Position numbers and translations under genes: made by a program. This document shows, piece by piece, positions 10,977 to 23,946 of a stretch of DNA of 58,257 bases (position 1 is its first letter; each line of letters begins with the position of its first letter). The notes beneath the pieces are model-generated. The model was not told the DNA's origin and did no database searches. It was given only the letters and a program-made list of their open reading frames with translations. The stretch comes from Monosiga brevicollis MX1 (taxonomy: Eukaryota; Opisthokonta; Choanoflagellata; Craspedida; Salpingoecidae). Location of the stretch: the NCBI RefSeq assembly GCF_000002865.3, contig NW_001865051.1, positions 927,808-986,064 on the forward strand. The letters run 5' to 3'.

Positions 10977-13900
10977 ATGGGGTCGTGGGCGGTGGCGCTC
11001 GTCGCCATCTTCATGGTGGCGGTGGTCACGGAAGCGTCGCTTGTCATCCCCCGTGTGGGCCTGATTAAAAATGGTGCGAACCACTTGACCTGAATTCGTT
11101 GACAAGCACACCTGTGACTGTCGCCATGCCCGCCTTCTGACCCGCTTGTTCTCTAGACATGTATGACCAAGCTCTTCACGATATCAATGCCACCATGTCT
11201 CTTCTTGGCGCCACAGCCGTCTACGTCACTGGTTCAGCGCCTGAAATTCAAGAATATGCTCGACTCGGCAAGATCGATTTGGCCTTTACGCCCAGCCACA
11301 TCTTTGGTTGTCTGTCGGCCGAGGTTGAAGCCGCACCCATTTGTTCCATCGTTCGCCGTTACAACTGTAAGTAACACCAACATCTTCTGCTGCAGTGGTT
11401 CCATTCCTCGTGCAATGGCCATTTTTGTCCATTCTGACTGACTTATTTGCGGACCCGCTTGCATGCAGCCGTCGATGTTTCAATGGCTGGAGGTGTCATC
11501 TTTACCAAGTATGGCAGCGACATTTCATCTCTAGACGACATCCCTGGCAAGATTATCGCAGCCGTTGGCCGCGACTCTCTTTTCGGCTATGCTGCCCAGC
11601 GTCACGAACTCCGTCGTCACGGCATTGAGATAGTCACAAGCTGCCCTCAGGTGCGAAAGCCCCCGTTAACAGAATTTAGCAACTGGACATGCTCACATTT
11701 TTTTCTTCTGGCTTCTCGTGCAGATTATATTCGCGGGAAATAATTACCGAGTGGTTTTTGATGTTTTGAACGGGGTTGCTGATGTCGGCTTCGTGCAGAG
11801 CGGCGTCATCGAAGGTAGAGGCCGTGTCGTGACTAAACGTGCTGCAAAGTCACACATTTTAACCCAAGTCTTCTTAATATTATTGTTATTGCTCCCTTCA
11901 TGCCCACTCCTCAATCTTTAGCAATGACTACGCTGGGCATCATATTCGTCGCGGACGTCAAGTTTCTCAATGAATACAACCACTACAACAAGCTTGGTGT
12001 GGCGTTCCCGTTTCGTTCCTCCACGAATCTTTACAGCGGTAAGCCAGCCACCCAGCATATCGCTCGCAACGCCTGTCGACGACGGACAGTGTCTCACACC
12101 CATGGTGATTGCTGTGTCAACCCATCAACCTAGATTGGGTGCTGTCGTCCATCACGGATCTCAGCGAAGGAGTGCGTCACGCTTCAGTTAATCCCCTGAG
12201 CAACACCATGATCACAGGTGTCCTCTCAACTCATCTAATTTGATTTGTACTTTCAATAGGAAGTCCATGGACCTGTCTCAGCCGTGTTTTCTTTGAATCA
12301 TACGCAATTTTCAAGCGCAGGCGCGTCTTCCATCAGCTACTGGCGCACGCCCCTTTCTACCGTCAAGGTCGTGGACATGCTGGTAAGTGACAAGCGTGTT
12401 TTGCGTGACTTTGGCTCGGACATGACTAGGTCTTTGCCCCATTGATAACTCATGCCCATTCCCCTCTTGCAGCGAGAATTGTCGTTACTGAAAAGCTCAG
12501 ACGACGGTACATTGCAATGCGGCAACATGGGCGCTGAGCTGGAGCATTTTGTGTGTCCCGAAGGTTTCAAGCGCAAAGCAGACATTTCATGCGACAACAC
12601 CAAGGGGTACAGCTGCCCCACGGCCGAGAACGTGAGCTACCAGTGCCTTTGCACGCCATGTGTACCTGTCTGTCAAGCCAACGAGATTTACAGCGATGGA
12701 TCCTGCGACTGCGACTCGGGTTATGTCATGTCCGGTGGAGCATGTGTGCCCTTTGGTATCCTCATTGCCCAAGTTTTGGTGCCCGTGATCATTGTTGTCA
12801 TTCTCCTGATTCTCTACAACAATCATCGTCAACGCCTCAAAACGGACGGCATTTGGCAAATCGACGCCAAAGATATCATCCTTGATCACCCTCCGGAGGT
12901 TTTGGGATCAGGCTCCTTTGGTGTGGTGCTGGCAGCCAAATATCGTGGCCAAGCCGTTGCAGTCAAGCGAGCATATGTCAGCAAGCACGGCAAGAACCTT
13001 AGCAAGAGCAAGTCATCAAGCAGACAAGGTCACGCAACAGCGAGCAACACTTTTCAGCTCACCATGGGCAAGAATACGATGAAGCAAAAAGAGCAGCTTG
13101 CCCGAGATCGCATGCGCGCCTTCTTCGTTGAAGCCGAGGCAGCCGTTGCCAACACGGGGGCCAACCATGCATCCAGCTCCAAATCGGGCCGCACCGTCAA
13201 TGGCACCGAGGTGCCTTGGTGGGACAAGTTGTTTGGTCCATCAGCCGAGACGCGTGCGCGCCGCCAGCTCTTCCGCGAGATGCGTTTACTCAGCCGTATG
13301 CAACACGACAGCATTTGTCGAATGCTGGGCGCTGTCATTGAGTCTGGTATGGAGCCTCTTATGGTGTTGTAAGTCAAGCCTCAAGCAACCCGATGGATTT
13401 TAGCAGGCGAGCTGCATGTATTGGTTGTTCCCATCATCTCACCGTGTTATTTTGTCCTTCTCACATCTCAGAGAGTACATGGAGATGGGCTCGCTCTACA
13501 ACATGCTGCACAATGAAGCCATGGAACTGGACGATGAATTTCGCTATAACGCCTTGCATGATATCACCAATGGCATGCGCTATCTGCACAACTCCGACTT
13601 GGTCCATGGTGACCTGAAGGCTTTGGTCCGTGCCAGCTCGGTTGATCCAGCACAATGTTACACGCCACTAACCCCTATGCTTGCTTGCTGCTGTAGAATT
13701 GCTTGGTAGATAGCAAGTTTCATGTCAAGGTGTCCGACTTTGGCATGGCAGGGTTTGCTTCAGAACATAGTCAGCGCGGTGGCACTCTCGCCTGGATGGC
13801 ACCCGGTATGTATGATGCTCCGTACAATGCTATGCTTAAGCCTGGGAAGGAGCTTGGACCTTACACAGGGCTGCCGCTCGATGTTTCTTCAGAGCTACTT

Positions 13901-14418
13901 CGGGGTGATTCTTGCAGCTTTGCCAGTGATGTCTACAGCTTTGGCATTGTCATGTTTGAAATATTTTCTCGCGAGGACCCCTACGAGGATTTGAATTATG
14001 ATACAGCAATGTTGGTGCAAAACATTCTTGGTCGCAAGTTGCGACCCACAGCTCCTGCCAACATGCCATCGGAACTGGCCGTTCTCATGAGTGTAAGTGG
14101 TCTGAGCAATTAGCGATCATTTTTTGAAAAGGGCAAGATCTGATCGACGTGCGTTTGCACCATTGATCAAATGAAAATAGGAAGCGCTGTCCGCTGATCC
14201 TGACACGCGACCGACGTTTGTGGAGTTGCTCCGGCGCATTGAGCCGATGGAGGGGAAGATGAAGGCCAACTCGCGCAAGGGCGGGTTCCAGGACAACGCG
14301 TTGTTGGAGCAGGTGTTTCCCAAGCACATTGCGGCGGCGCTGCGCGAGGGTCGCACAGTTGGTACGTTGGACTCGTGTGTGTTGCTGTCTGGAGGTCTGG
14401 GGCCTTGAGTTTGGACTC

Positions 14419-14460
<42 letters not shown>

Positions 14461-15475
14461 GATTGTTTCGAGCTATGCACTCACACAGTGTTTGTTTCTT
14501 TGTCTTTGTCTTGTGTCGTGTTGCATAGAGCCGGAGCACCATGCCGAGGTGACCATCTTCTTCTCGGACATTTGTGGCTTTACGGACATGAGCGCTACGC
14601 TGGAGCCGGTGCAGGTGTCCAACATGCTGGATCGCCTGTACACGGTGTTTGACAAGCTGTGCGACAAGCACGGGCTGTACAAGATTGAGACGATTGGGGA
14701 TGCGTACATGTGCGTGGGCAACCTGTTTACGCCCCAGCCGGATCATGCGGCGCGTGTGGCACGATTTGCGATGGATGCGCTGGCGGGAGCCAATGCGATT
14801 CCGATCCTGGAGGACAAACCGGATGGTGACCACATCAACATTCGTGTGGGCTTCCACAGCGGACCCGTTGTAAGCAATGTGGTGGGGACGCTGACGCCGC
14901 GATTCTGCCTGTTTGGATCGACAGTGAATTGTGCGTCGCGAATGGAGAGCAACAGTGTGCGGAACTGCATTCACATGTCACCGGAGGCGGCGGCGCTGGT
15001 GCAGAAGCAAGATGTGTCGCTGAATGTGATACGTCGTGATCCTGTTGTGACGATCAAGGGCCTGGGCAAGATGCAGACGTACTGGCTTGGGCACCCTCCC
15101 AAGTCTGACGATGTGGAGGCCACGGCAAAGATGCCACGCACTAAATCCCGCGTCAGTGCGCGATCTGGCCGCACCTCCCGAGGATCATTTCTGCGCGACT
15201 TTCCCCTCCTGCCCGCGCCATCGTTGAGTGGTCTTGACAACACAGACGCTTCTTCCTCTCACGTCATGTTCGATCAAGTTGCTATCGACATGGCGCTTGG
15301 TTCTTCCCCAGATGAGGCCGAGGGTGATGATGCGGACAACACTGTTCTAAATGCTGCAGCCACCAAATCGTCCTCGATCCGTGACCTTTGTGACAGTGGG
15401 CATCCCAGCGAGGGAGCCTACCTTGAGAAGCATTTGCCTCCCATCTTTGAGCCTACTCAAGATTCTTGTGTTTAA
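10977..15475 (+). CDS. Receptor guanylyl cyclase B
   Basis: Thirteen exons: 10977-11073, 11157-11366, 11469-11650, 11724-11814, 11922-12038, 12134-12171, 12260-12382, 12473-13368, 13472-13625, 13697-13805, 13893-14092, 14181-14361, 14529-15475; 1,114 residues. A leader peptide (MGSWAVALVAIFMVAVV) opens the PhnD/TtrS-like ectodomain, with the GGVIFT, DSLFGYAAQR and VVFDVLNGVADVGFV segments typical of these proteins. The stalk holds about a dozen cysteines. The kinase keeps GSGSFG, VAVK, HGDLKALN and DFG; the cyclase keeps all metal, purine and transition-state residues. Intron 12 contains a GT microsatellite (14421-14456). The tail carries VMFDQVAIDM and ends DSCV. Exon 12 and the ends of intron 12 resemble those of receptor C, a sign of sequence exchange. 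The truncated copy just downstream derives from the 3' end of a gene like this one. Confidence 0.93.
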
Positions 15476-15947
15476 TGCATATCGGTGTTGCTACTGACTC
15501 GCCGTTCATCCGCAGTCGTAGCTTTTGTACCTTGTTTGCTTTCACTGAATGTGTCTTTTTTATATCGGTTTAATTGACAACCTGAAGAACACGACTTCTC
15601 ACGCGACAAATCAGAATTCAGATCTCTTCTTGAAGCGCTATGGAAACAACCTTTTGACAGCAGCCTGGCGCACGCTATGGCCAGAGCGTGAATCGCGGAC
15701 AGGCCTGCATTTGTGTGGCTGCTAGTTCTGTTGAGGCTCCCGAGCGTTTTTGCTCAAAAACGATCATGCTCTAATGTGGTTGTAGCGAGTGCCATAACTG
15801 CACCACGCCCCTCGCGCCGTCGTCGCGTTTTTGCGTCTTCCACCAGCACGTGAATCTCCTCTGCCAGTGACCCCGAGGGCTCGCGCAAGCCATCTTTGGT
15901 GTCCATTTCGCCGGGTATCTCGTCGGGCTACTCCACTGAGTCGACAA
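15476..15947. other. Intergenic region before the truncated cyclase copy
   Basis: About 470 bases holding the 3' flank of receptor B and unique sequence. I see no gene and no upstream exons that would belong to the truncated copy that follows. Confidence 0.5.
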
Positions 15948-16312
15948 GTGGAGAGCAACAATGTGCGGAGCTGCATTCACATGTCACCGGGGCGGCGGCG
16001 CTGGTGCAGAAGCAAGATGTGTCGCTGGATGTGATTCGTCGTGACCCTGTTGTGACGATCAAGGGCCTGGGCAAGATGCAGACGTACTGGCTTGGACACC
16101 CTCCCAAGTCTGACGATGTGGAGGTCACGGCAAAGATGCCAGTCAAAAACTCCCGCGTGAGCACATGGTCCGACCACACTTCGCGAGCTTCTCGCACGTC
16201 GTTTATGCAAAAAGTCAGTTTTCATCCTTCCAAGCTTGTGCTTGAAGCAGCAGCGAGGAGCGATGGCATGTCGCTTGATGCGACTCCAGTCGACGTTTCC
16301 CTTAGGCACTGA
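15948..16312 (+). pseudogene. Truncated guanylyl cyclase 3' fragment related to receptor B
   Basis: Homology begins abruptly at gtggagagcaac, inside what is exon 13 in the intact genes, and runs through the end of the cyclase domain (KGLGKMQTYWL) into a tail matching that of receptor B (LGHPPKSDDVE, then TAKMP). Compared with receptor B, the segment encoding SPEAAALVQ has lost one base (ccggggcgg in place of ccggaggcgg), so the upstream and downstream parts lie in different frames. No kinase exons, binding domain or leader peptide lie nearby. The tail ends SLRH, without the conserved VxFDxVxxDM motif or the DSxV end. It is a relic of an unequal exchange that copied only the 3' end of a unit. 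It cannot encode a complete cyclase domain. Confidence 0.88.
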
Positions 16313-17839
16313 CCAAGATGTGCCAAAGCCCATACGCGAGTCAATTTCATGCGCTCGACGGCGTCAGTCCTTGCCTCGCTTAATCAACCCTCTCGTATTA
16401 CAATGTCATGTATGTCGATACTCGTGTGTCATTGCCGTAGTCTTTTTGATGGTTTACACGTTAGTCAGAATGTGTCAAATTCTGCATCTTGTGTATCATC
16501 AAACCTGACAATTTTCTCCTATTTTGACCCCAATAGATGTCCCCCGGAACGCGACAAATTTTAATTATGAATTTTGTATTTTGCACCAAAATGACCGTTA
16601 CAGAGCCAAATGTCAGACTTTTTGAGTGCAAAATATAAAATTCAAAATATAACCCAGCAGTGAAAATACAAAATATGTTCTGTCCGCAGAAACGTATTTT
16701 GATGTTTTTCATATTTTGCAGTTCATCTAGATGTGACTTTAGCTACACTTCAAGGACTCTATTTGTGACTTAAATCACACTGTGTAGTGAGTGATTTCGA
16801 GCACACTTTGGGTCGCTAGTTCATCTGATCATAATTAAAATTCAAAATTAAAATTTGTTGAGTTTCCGGGAAGCACTTCGCTCCAGCATATTTTGCACTT
16901 CTTCAAATTCAAAATTCAAATTCAAAATTCAAAATTCGATTGGCACCTCCAAGGGACACCTATTCCACCTGAATGTGATGGTGTGTAAAAAAAAAAGGGG
17001 GTTTGGTACTGTTCGGTCATGCTGGCAATTTGTCTCGTCAGGCTCAGGCTTGTGCATGGGGTCACGTGGTGGTGCGTCATAGCGTGGGAACTTTGCCCTC
17101 GTTGCCAATCAGAGCAACCGAGGTTTATTATGAGGGTTGTGCTGTTACAAAGGGGACGTATAAAGGTCTACACGTAGCAAAATGCGAGTTTTGTGTTGTT
17201 GTGATGGACCCCAACCAAACTTGGGGAAGACGGCTTGAGGCACCTGCCACACACTTAAAACAGCCGTGCTCTTTTTCCTGGGCCTGATGAATAAACAGGC
17301 CAAGCCAGAGCATGTCATGGATCATGACAAGTAAGACGGGATTCGAGACGCTTGGGTTGGTTGACCCCCATCAAGCCCCATGCCAATTCTGCTCCTGCTT
17401 CTTCCTGATGGAGCGCCTTGTTGTATGAAATATTGAATCTTATGCTGAATTGTTAACCATGATTGAGGTAGTTATCGTCGAGAAAAGTGCGATTGGAACG
17501 GTGGTATGTTTGTTGGGGTGCGAAGCTTGTGTTGGGTGGTTGCACCTTCGCAGCCCAGCCACGACGACGCGTCTGCTTGGGGCTCCCCACACTGACACTG
17601 CACGAGGGGTCGGGGCCGCTGGTTTCTCGTCCGCCATGTTCAGCAGGTCGTCAAGCACGAGAGGAAAGTGAGAGGCTTGGCAACGGTCGCCATTTTTTTT
17701 TCTCCTTCCGAGACCGAGACCGAGACCATTTTTCTACTGCTGGCGCACACACGCTGCCATATTTTCGGAGAGCACACCCAAGTTCTTTTTTGAAAGGTGG
17801 CTTGTGCCCTTGTGCCATCTCGAGGCGATCGGGTTTAGC
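16313..17839. other. Intergenic region with AT-rich island before receptor C
   Basis: No gene recognised. The first part is an AT-rich stretch (about 16490-16970) unlike the surrounding DNA, containing an inverted repeat and runs of aaattc. The rest (16971-17839) returns to normal composition and should hold the promoter and 5' untranslated region of receptor C. A TATA-like string (gtataaag) lies near 17158, too far from the start codon to assign. Confidence 0.55.
16490..16970. repeat. AT-rich island with 18-base inverted repeat and aaattc repeats
   Basis: Arms gaattttgtattttgcac (16569-16586) and gtgcaaaatataaaattc (16626-16643) are reverse complements at 17 of 18 positions, around a 39-base loop. 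Near 16905-16938 the unit aaattc or aaaattc repeats five times. The low GC content and palindrome could be a small non-autonomous DNA transposon (MITE-like) remnant or simply an AT-rich insertion. I found no clear target-site duplication and no transposase. Confidence 0.5.
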
Positions 17840-20800
17840 ATGGGTCGAACTGTGGCCAAGGGGCTGTTGGCCCTGCTCTTGGTGGTGGCGGCAGCCATGG
17901 CTCAAAATGCAACCATGCCCACCCTTGAGCCCACCACCCCGAGCACGGACATGAGCCTGGCCACAAGTGAGAGTAACGTCACTACTGCCGCTGCACCATA
18001 CTACCTCATCTACTATCGCGTTGGTCTCGTTGATAGCTGTAAGTCGCGCGCAACGCTCTGCAACTCCAGCTTGCGTGTCCCTCCCTCTATTGTCTCACTG
18101 CCTTGGGCTGTACCAATTTTCCCCAGACGAGTTGGAACAGGCCAAGCAAGAGCTTTTCATGACATTTCACATGCTGCGACTTGGTGTTATTTTCAAAATT
18201 GGTTCTTCGGATGAAATCATGGAGTTGTCTCGTGTGGGCAAAGTCGAAGTGGTCTACTCGTCGAGCGAATTCTACAGCTGCCTCTCTGCCCAGTTGAACA
18301 TCCCACCCGTTGCCAGCGTGGTTCGCCGTCAAAATGGTGAGCGCGAACCGTCGCAACGAGTCCCTCACCTGCTTGCCAGCATTCTGCTCATTTTGAATAA
18401 TAACGACATAGGTGTTGACACGCCTTACGCAAGTGGTGTCATGTTCACGTCTTCAAAGCATGAGAACATGGAATTGGCTGACATGAAGGGCACTACTCTC
18501 GCTGCCGTGAGCCGGGATTCTTTCCTCGGATTTCAAGCTNNNNNNNNNNNNNNNNNNNNNNNNNNNNNNNNNNNNNNNNNNNNNNNNNNTTCCGGGCCAT
18601 GGCCAAAAACCCCGCCTCCCCCCCCCCCCCCCCCCCCCCCCCACCCTTTTTTTTTTTTTTTGTCTCGCTAGATCATCTTCACGCGAAGCAGTGAGCAAGT
18701 CGTGTGGGAGGTGCTCAATGGCACTGTTGACGTTGGCTTTTTGCCCTCGGGCGTGATCGAAAGTATGTGACAACATGGGCCTGCTACTCATCTCGGTGCT
18801 CATCTTTGAGTATGATCCCATCAATGAGGGACTGGGTGCTCAATTGGCTTGTCTCGCGTAGAAATGTTCTGAGGGAAAGATTACACACTCCAAATGTGCG
18901 TACCTGAACGAGTACAATCATCGCTTGCGTGATGGCACAGCCTATCCCTACCGTTCCTCCACGTCAATGTATGGAGGTACGCACCCATCATTTTCTCTCA
19001 GATCCAGATTGGTTCCATCGTTGGCTTGAGCAAGCTCTGATGGCCATTGTATTTCTCAACGCACAGACTGGGTCATGAGCGCTGTCAAAGAAATGTCGGA
19101 AACTGTGAGTGCGCTGCGTACTTGCAGCATCATTGCTTTTACCCTTTGCAGTGTCTATGAACGATAGCTAATGCATACTCTGCATCTTTTGAAAATAGGC
19201 TGTGCATACTGCTATCTCTGCTCTTTTCACTCTCGACAATTCCCACTTTACGAGCGCGGGCATCCCCTCAATCAGCTACTGGCGTCCGGCCCTGGCCTTT
19301 GCAGATACGCTCGCAATGCTGGTATGAATTGGCTCGCGTTGGCTTAATATGAAAGCTCTTGATCTTTGTTATCTTGCTCACCCCCACTGGTTGTGCTTAA
19401 CTAACCTTGTGTGAAAACAAAAGGCCGACCTGAACATCTTGGTCACAAATGGACTGGAGCAGACTTGCACAAGTCTTAGCCCAAACATTAGTGCTCTGGT
19501 GTGCCCAGTGGGCTACAAGCACACCAAAGACATCACATGCGAAGACTCCGATGTGTATGATTGTCCAGTGCGTGAAGGCTTCGAGTACGAGTGCGTCTGT
19601 GCACCATGCGAGCCCATCTGCGGATCTTCCGAAGTTTACGATGAAGACGATGATAGTTGCGACTGTCAGTCGGGGCACATCCCTGGCATTTACGGCTGCA
19701 TACCACTGGGCGTGTTCGCTGCTCAAGTTTTAATCCCGGTTGCTGTATTGATTGGCCTCTTGGTCTTTTTTCTCATTCATCGACAACATCTCAAGGCCGA
19801 TGGCATCTGGCAAATCAAGCCAAGTGAGTTGGTTCTCGAGCAACCTGCTGAGGTTCTTGGCTCTGGCTCTTTTGGAGTGGTTCTTGCTGCTAAGATGCGT
19901 GGGCAGACAGTTGCTGTCAAACGCGCCTACGTGAGCAAGCACAGCAAGTACTCAACTCAAACAAAAAGCTCTTTGAAGACGGGCACGGCGTCCAATGCCT
20001 TCGGATTACCTCTTCGACTCAACCGCCATAGCCCCAAGGACAGAGATCGTGTTGCTCGACAACAGATGCGACACCTTTTCATTGAAGCCGAGGCGTCAAC
20101 AAAGAAGAACAACTCAATTCATGGATCAAGTCTCAAGTCGAGCCGAGCCACAACCATGGCGGCAAAGCCCTGGTATGAGCGGCTCTTTGGTCCCTCAGAT
20201 GAGACGAGGGCTCGCCGTCAGCTGTTCCGTGAAATGCGTCTGTTGAGCCGTATGCAGCACGACAATATTTGCCGCATGCTAGGTGCAGTTGTTGAATCTG
20301 GCATTGAGCCACTCATGGTTTTGTAAGTCGGCAAATGCGGAGAACGGCTCGTTCTTGCCTCTTTACATATATTCTCTGACGACGTTTTGCGTCCTGCCTT
20401 GATTCCAAACTCTTAGGGAGTACATGGAGATGGGATCTTTGTATAGCATGTTGCACAATGAAGCCATGGAGCTGGACGACGAGTTCCGCTACAACGCAAT
20501 CTGTGATATCTCTACGGGCATGCGCTACTTGCACAACTCAGATCTCGTTCATGGTGATTTGAAGACTTTGGTAGGTACACATGTGCACTGCCTTGGTGTA
20601 ATACTCTTCAAGTCTACAGAGAATGTACTCACGACTTCTGGGCATATTTCCAATGATGTGTATCAGAATTGCTTAGTGGATGGCAAGTTCCATGTCAAGG
20701 TGTCTGATTTTGGCATGGCCAGCTTTGCCTCTGAAAACACGCAGCAAGGAGGCACTCTTGCATGGATGGCGCCTGGTACGTCGGGCAACACAAACCCAAA

Positions 20801-22406
20801 GCTTGCCTTTGCATTACTTGATTATGAGTTGAGTGTCGATCAACTCATCCAAAATGTGGTTTCTTTTGCACAGAATTGCTGCAAGGCGCTACAACGTCTT
20901 TTGCCAGTGATGTGTACAGCTTTGGCATTGTCATGTTTGAAATTTTTTCTCGCGAGGACCCCTACGAGGATGTTGACTATGACTCGGCCACCTTGGTGCA
21001 AAATATTCTGCGTCGTAAACTGCGTCCCACTCCGCCATCGAGTATGCCCCCGGAGTTTGTTGTCCTGATGAACGTAAGATAGCGCGCATGATAATGCGAC
21101 CACGTCCTGATGACTGTTGCCATTTCCAGGTGTTGCCCGTCAAGATCTAACCTGCGGGCCTTGGCGTACGTGGAAACTGCCACCTTTTAGGAATCCCTTT
21201 CGACGGATCCAGACATGCGTCCAACTTTTGTGGAGTTGATTCGCCGCATTGAACCAATGGAGGGGAAGATGAAAATCAAGTCTGGCAAAGGCGGATTGCA
21301 GGACAACGCGTTGTTGGAGCAGGTGTTTCCCAAGCACATTGCGGCGGCGCTGCGCGAAGGTCGCACAGTTGGTACGTTGGATGATGCTATCTGGCTCGCT
21401 AGTTTTCTGGTCTGAACTCAGGGTCTCGGGTTGGAAAAGTCACGCACATGCCATGTCCTCACACGGTGTTTGATTTTGTTGTCGTGTGTCGTGTTGCATA
21501 GAGCCGGAACACCATGCCGAGGTGACCATCTTCTTCTCGGACATTTGTGGCTTTACGGACATGAGCGCTACGCTGGAGCCGGTGCAGGTGTCCAACATGC
21601 TGGATCGCCTGTACACGGTGTTTGACAAGCTGTGCGACAAGCACGGACTGTACAAGATTGAGACGATTGGGGACGCGTACATGTGCGTGGGCAACCTGTT
21701 TACGCCACAGCCGGATCATGCGGCGCGTGTGGCGCGGTTTGCGATGGATGCGCTGGCGGGGGCCAATGCGATTCCGATCCTGGAGGACGAGCCGGATGGC
21801 GACCACATTGACATTCGTGTGGGCTTCCACAGCGGGCCTGTTGTGAGCAATGTGGTGGGGACGCTGACGCCGCGATTCTGTCTGTTTGGATCGACTGTGA
21901 ACTGTGCATCACGAATGGAGAGCAACAGTGTGCGGAACTGCATTCACATGTCACCGGAGGCGGCGGCGCTGGTGCAGAAGCAGGATGTGTCGCTGAACGT
22001 GATTCGTCGTGATCCTGTTGTGACGATCAAGGGCCTGGGCAAGATGCAGACGTACTGGTTGGGACATGCACCGTCTACCCAAGAGGCTGTGGTGGCGAAA
22101 CCGGCGCGGAAATCACTGAGCAGCATTGCTTCCGCACGCAGCTCTCGCCGTGCATCGATGCAAAAGACCTCGGCCCTCAACCCGGCGCAGCGTGTGGTTT
22201 TTGATGATGTGACCATTGACATGAGCCCCTCGGAACTTGTGGATGAGACCGCCCCTCGGAAATCTAAGTCTCAACTGGGCCATGATTCCATGTCGGTGTT
22301 GGTCGAATCACCCTCAGGAAGCCCTTCTTCGAAAGCTGAGTCTCTGAGCCGTCTGGGCTCCATCGATCTGGCCGAGTCGCAAATAACCGCCGACTCGCTC
22401 GTGTGA
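17840..22406 (+). CDS. Receptor guanylyl cyclase C (assembly gap and frame problem in the ectodomain)
   Basis: Visible exons: 17840-18038, 18127-18336, 18412 into the N gap, 18672-18762, about 18862-18976, 19067-19104, 19199-19321, 19424-20322, 20417-20570, 20667-20775, 20874-21073, 21191-21371, 21502-22406. The leader (GLLALLLVVAAAMAQ) is followed by a Thr/Ser-rich stretch with Asn glycosylation sites before the PhnD/TtrS-like domain. Kinase (GSGSFG, VAVK, HGDLKTLN, DFG) and cyclase domains are complete. Exon 5 is 115 bases here but 117 in all five sister genes; read from the only nearby acceptor it does not stay in frame with NEYNHRLRDG. Either the copy carries a two-base loss or the sequence is wrong close to the gap. 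The part of exon 3 in the gap is unknown. The tail carries an RRAS site and VVFDDVTIDM and ends DSLV. Confidence 0.85.
18540..18589. other. Assembly gap (50 N)
   Basis: Fifty N lie within exon 3 of receptor C, followed by long C and T homopolymers (about 18615-18661) that explain the failed assembly. The true length is unknown; the round number suggests a placeholder. Confidence 0.99.
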
Positions 22407-23946
22407 GACGTACATTTTCTTCAGCCTCTGACATGATCTTTTGCTCTTTGATTTGTGAGAAATAAGCGAATTGAAAACGAATAGAACCTCTCTGAGAGAA
22501 GAATCCTTCAACACAGCACAGTGTTCGCCTTCGAGCAGACTGCATCTCCTGTGAAATCATGATCTTTCCAGGTCCTGCTTGCAAGGGCAATGCCAAGCCA
22601 CATGCTACTCCTCGATCTTGTGTTCAGGGGTTTAGGTGGGGAAGGTTCAACTTGGGCTGTGTTTTGGTCGAGCCAACACTTCAACTCGCACACAGTAGCT
22701 CGGAGCAGCTTGGACATGATGGACTGAAGTTTGTGTCTTCCTGCTTCTTTGTTCAGCAGAAGTAATCAGGCGATGACGATTCAATGAGTGGCTGCAAAGT
22801 CATCATGACGTGACTAAGAGCTGTGCCATGGTTCATCTTTGTGAACCTTCCATACAATGTCATCATCGTCCTGAGTAGTGGTGGCTGCAAGGTGCAAGGC
22901 ATTGGCGATGCTCCCGAAACGAAGATTCTTACAGCAATTGCCTTTCACTCAACACACAACAAAACAGCGGGCAAACAACATCATGAAATTTGCTTCGCGC
23001 CTTGGATGATTGACCATGCGCCCCCGCCTCCAAGTATTAGAACCACAACAATGTCCAGCGCGAAGGAGCGAGCCAATCCAAACAGGCGGGTGCAGCGTTG
23101 TTATACATCGAACACCACAACCATTGTAAGTGTGCTATGAAGCATCCTGCCTCACCACGCACCCTAAATAATGCACCGGTCGCACATACCGCGACCCGCA
23201 CCGCCGTTAACATGCCCGAGAGTTCAATTTCAAGGAGACTGAAGGGGTATGGTTTTGTTCTGCGTTCACGTGGTTATCGTGTGCGTGTCATACGTGGTGG
23301 GGTCACACATCATGGGACACATGGGTATACGCGTGATCTTCCATACTTACATGCATGCAGTATAGCTTTCGTAGATGGAAGGTTGGGTGATATGTCCCAA
23401 GTCGCAACGGTCTGTCCACCTACTTTCTTGCACGCTATGGTTTTAGCTTTTTCGTCTGGTTCGTGAATGTCGGACGCTGACTGCGGACGCAACAGAACCT
23501 TTTGCGGTCTCAAGCATGCTTGTAAGGGTGTGTGTCATGAATAGTTGTTGGTGAGAATGATGTGTTCGCGCTCCATTCGCACCTGCCCAGAACGATATGG
23601 TCCACAGGCACACTGCTCGTTCGCAGATAAATGATCGCCTGGAAAAGCGCCACCCCACCATCTCACGTCACTTCTTGCCAACAACAACCCGCATTGTTGG
23701 GCGTTGTGCCGGTTGCCGGTTTTGCGATCTTCTGTACACCAACAGACGCCTTTACTGCCTTGGCGGCTGCCACCCAGCAGGTCAAGGACTGCCCTCTCAT
23801 GAGCGGACCATGCCATCGTCCAATCACTTGTGCTGCCCCAACTCCATCCCTGGCATTTTTCACAGGGTCACAGCCAGAGTGATCAACACACCGCCCCCCC
23901 GACACACACCCGTCGCAGTTCTGTTTTTTTCTAAACCATCTCCACC
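22407..23946. other. Intergenic region between receptors C and D
   Basis: About 1.5 kb with no gene I can support; open frames are short and overlap on both strands. A GGCATTTTT string sits at 23852-23860, 95 bases before the start of receptor D. Confidence 0.55.
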
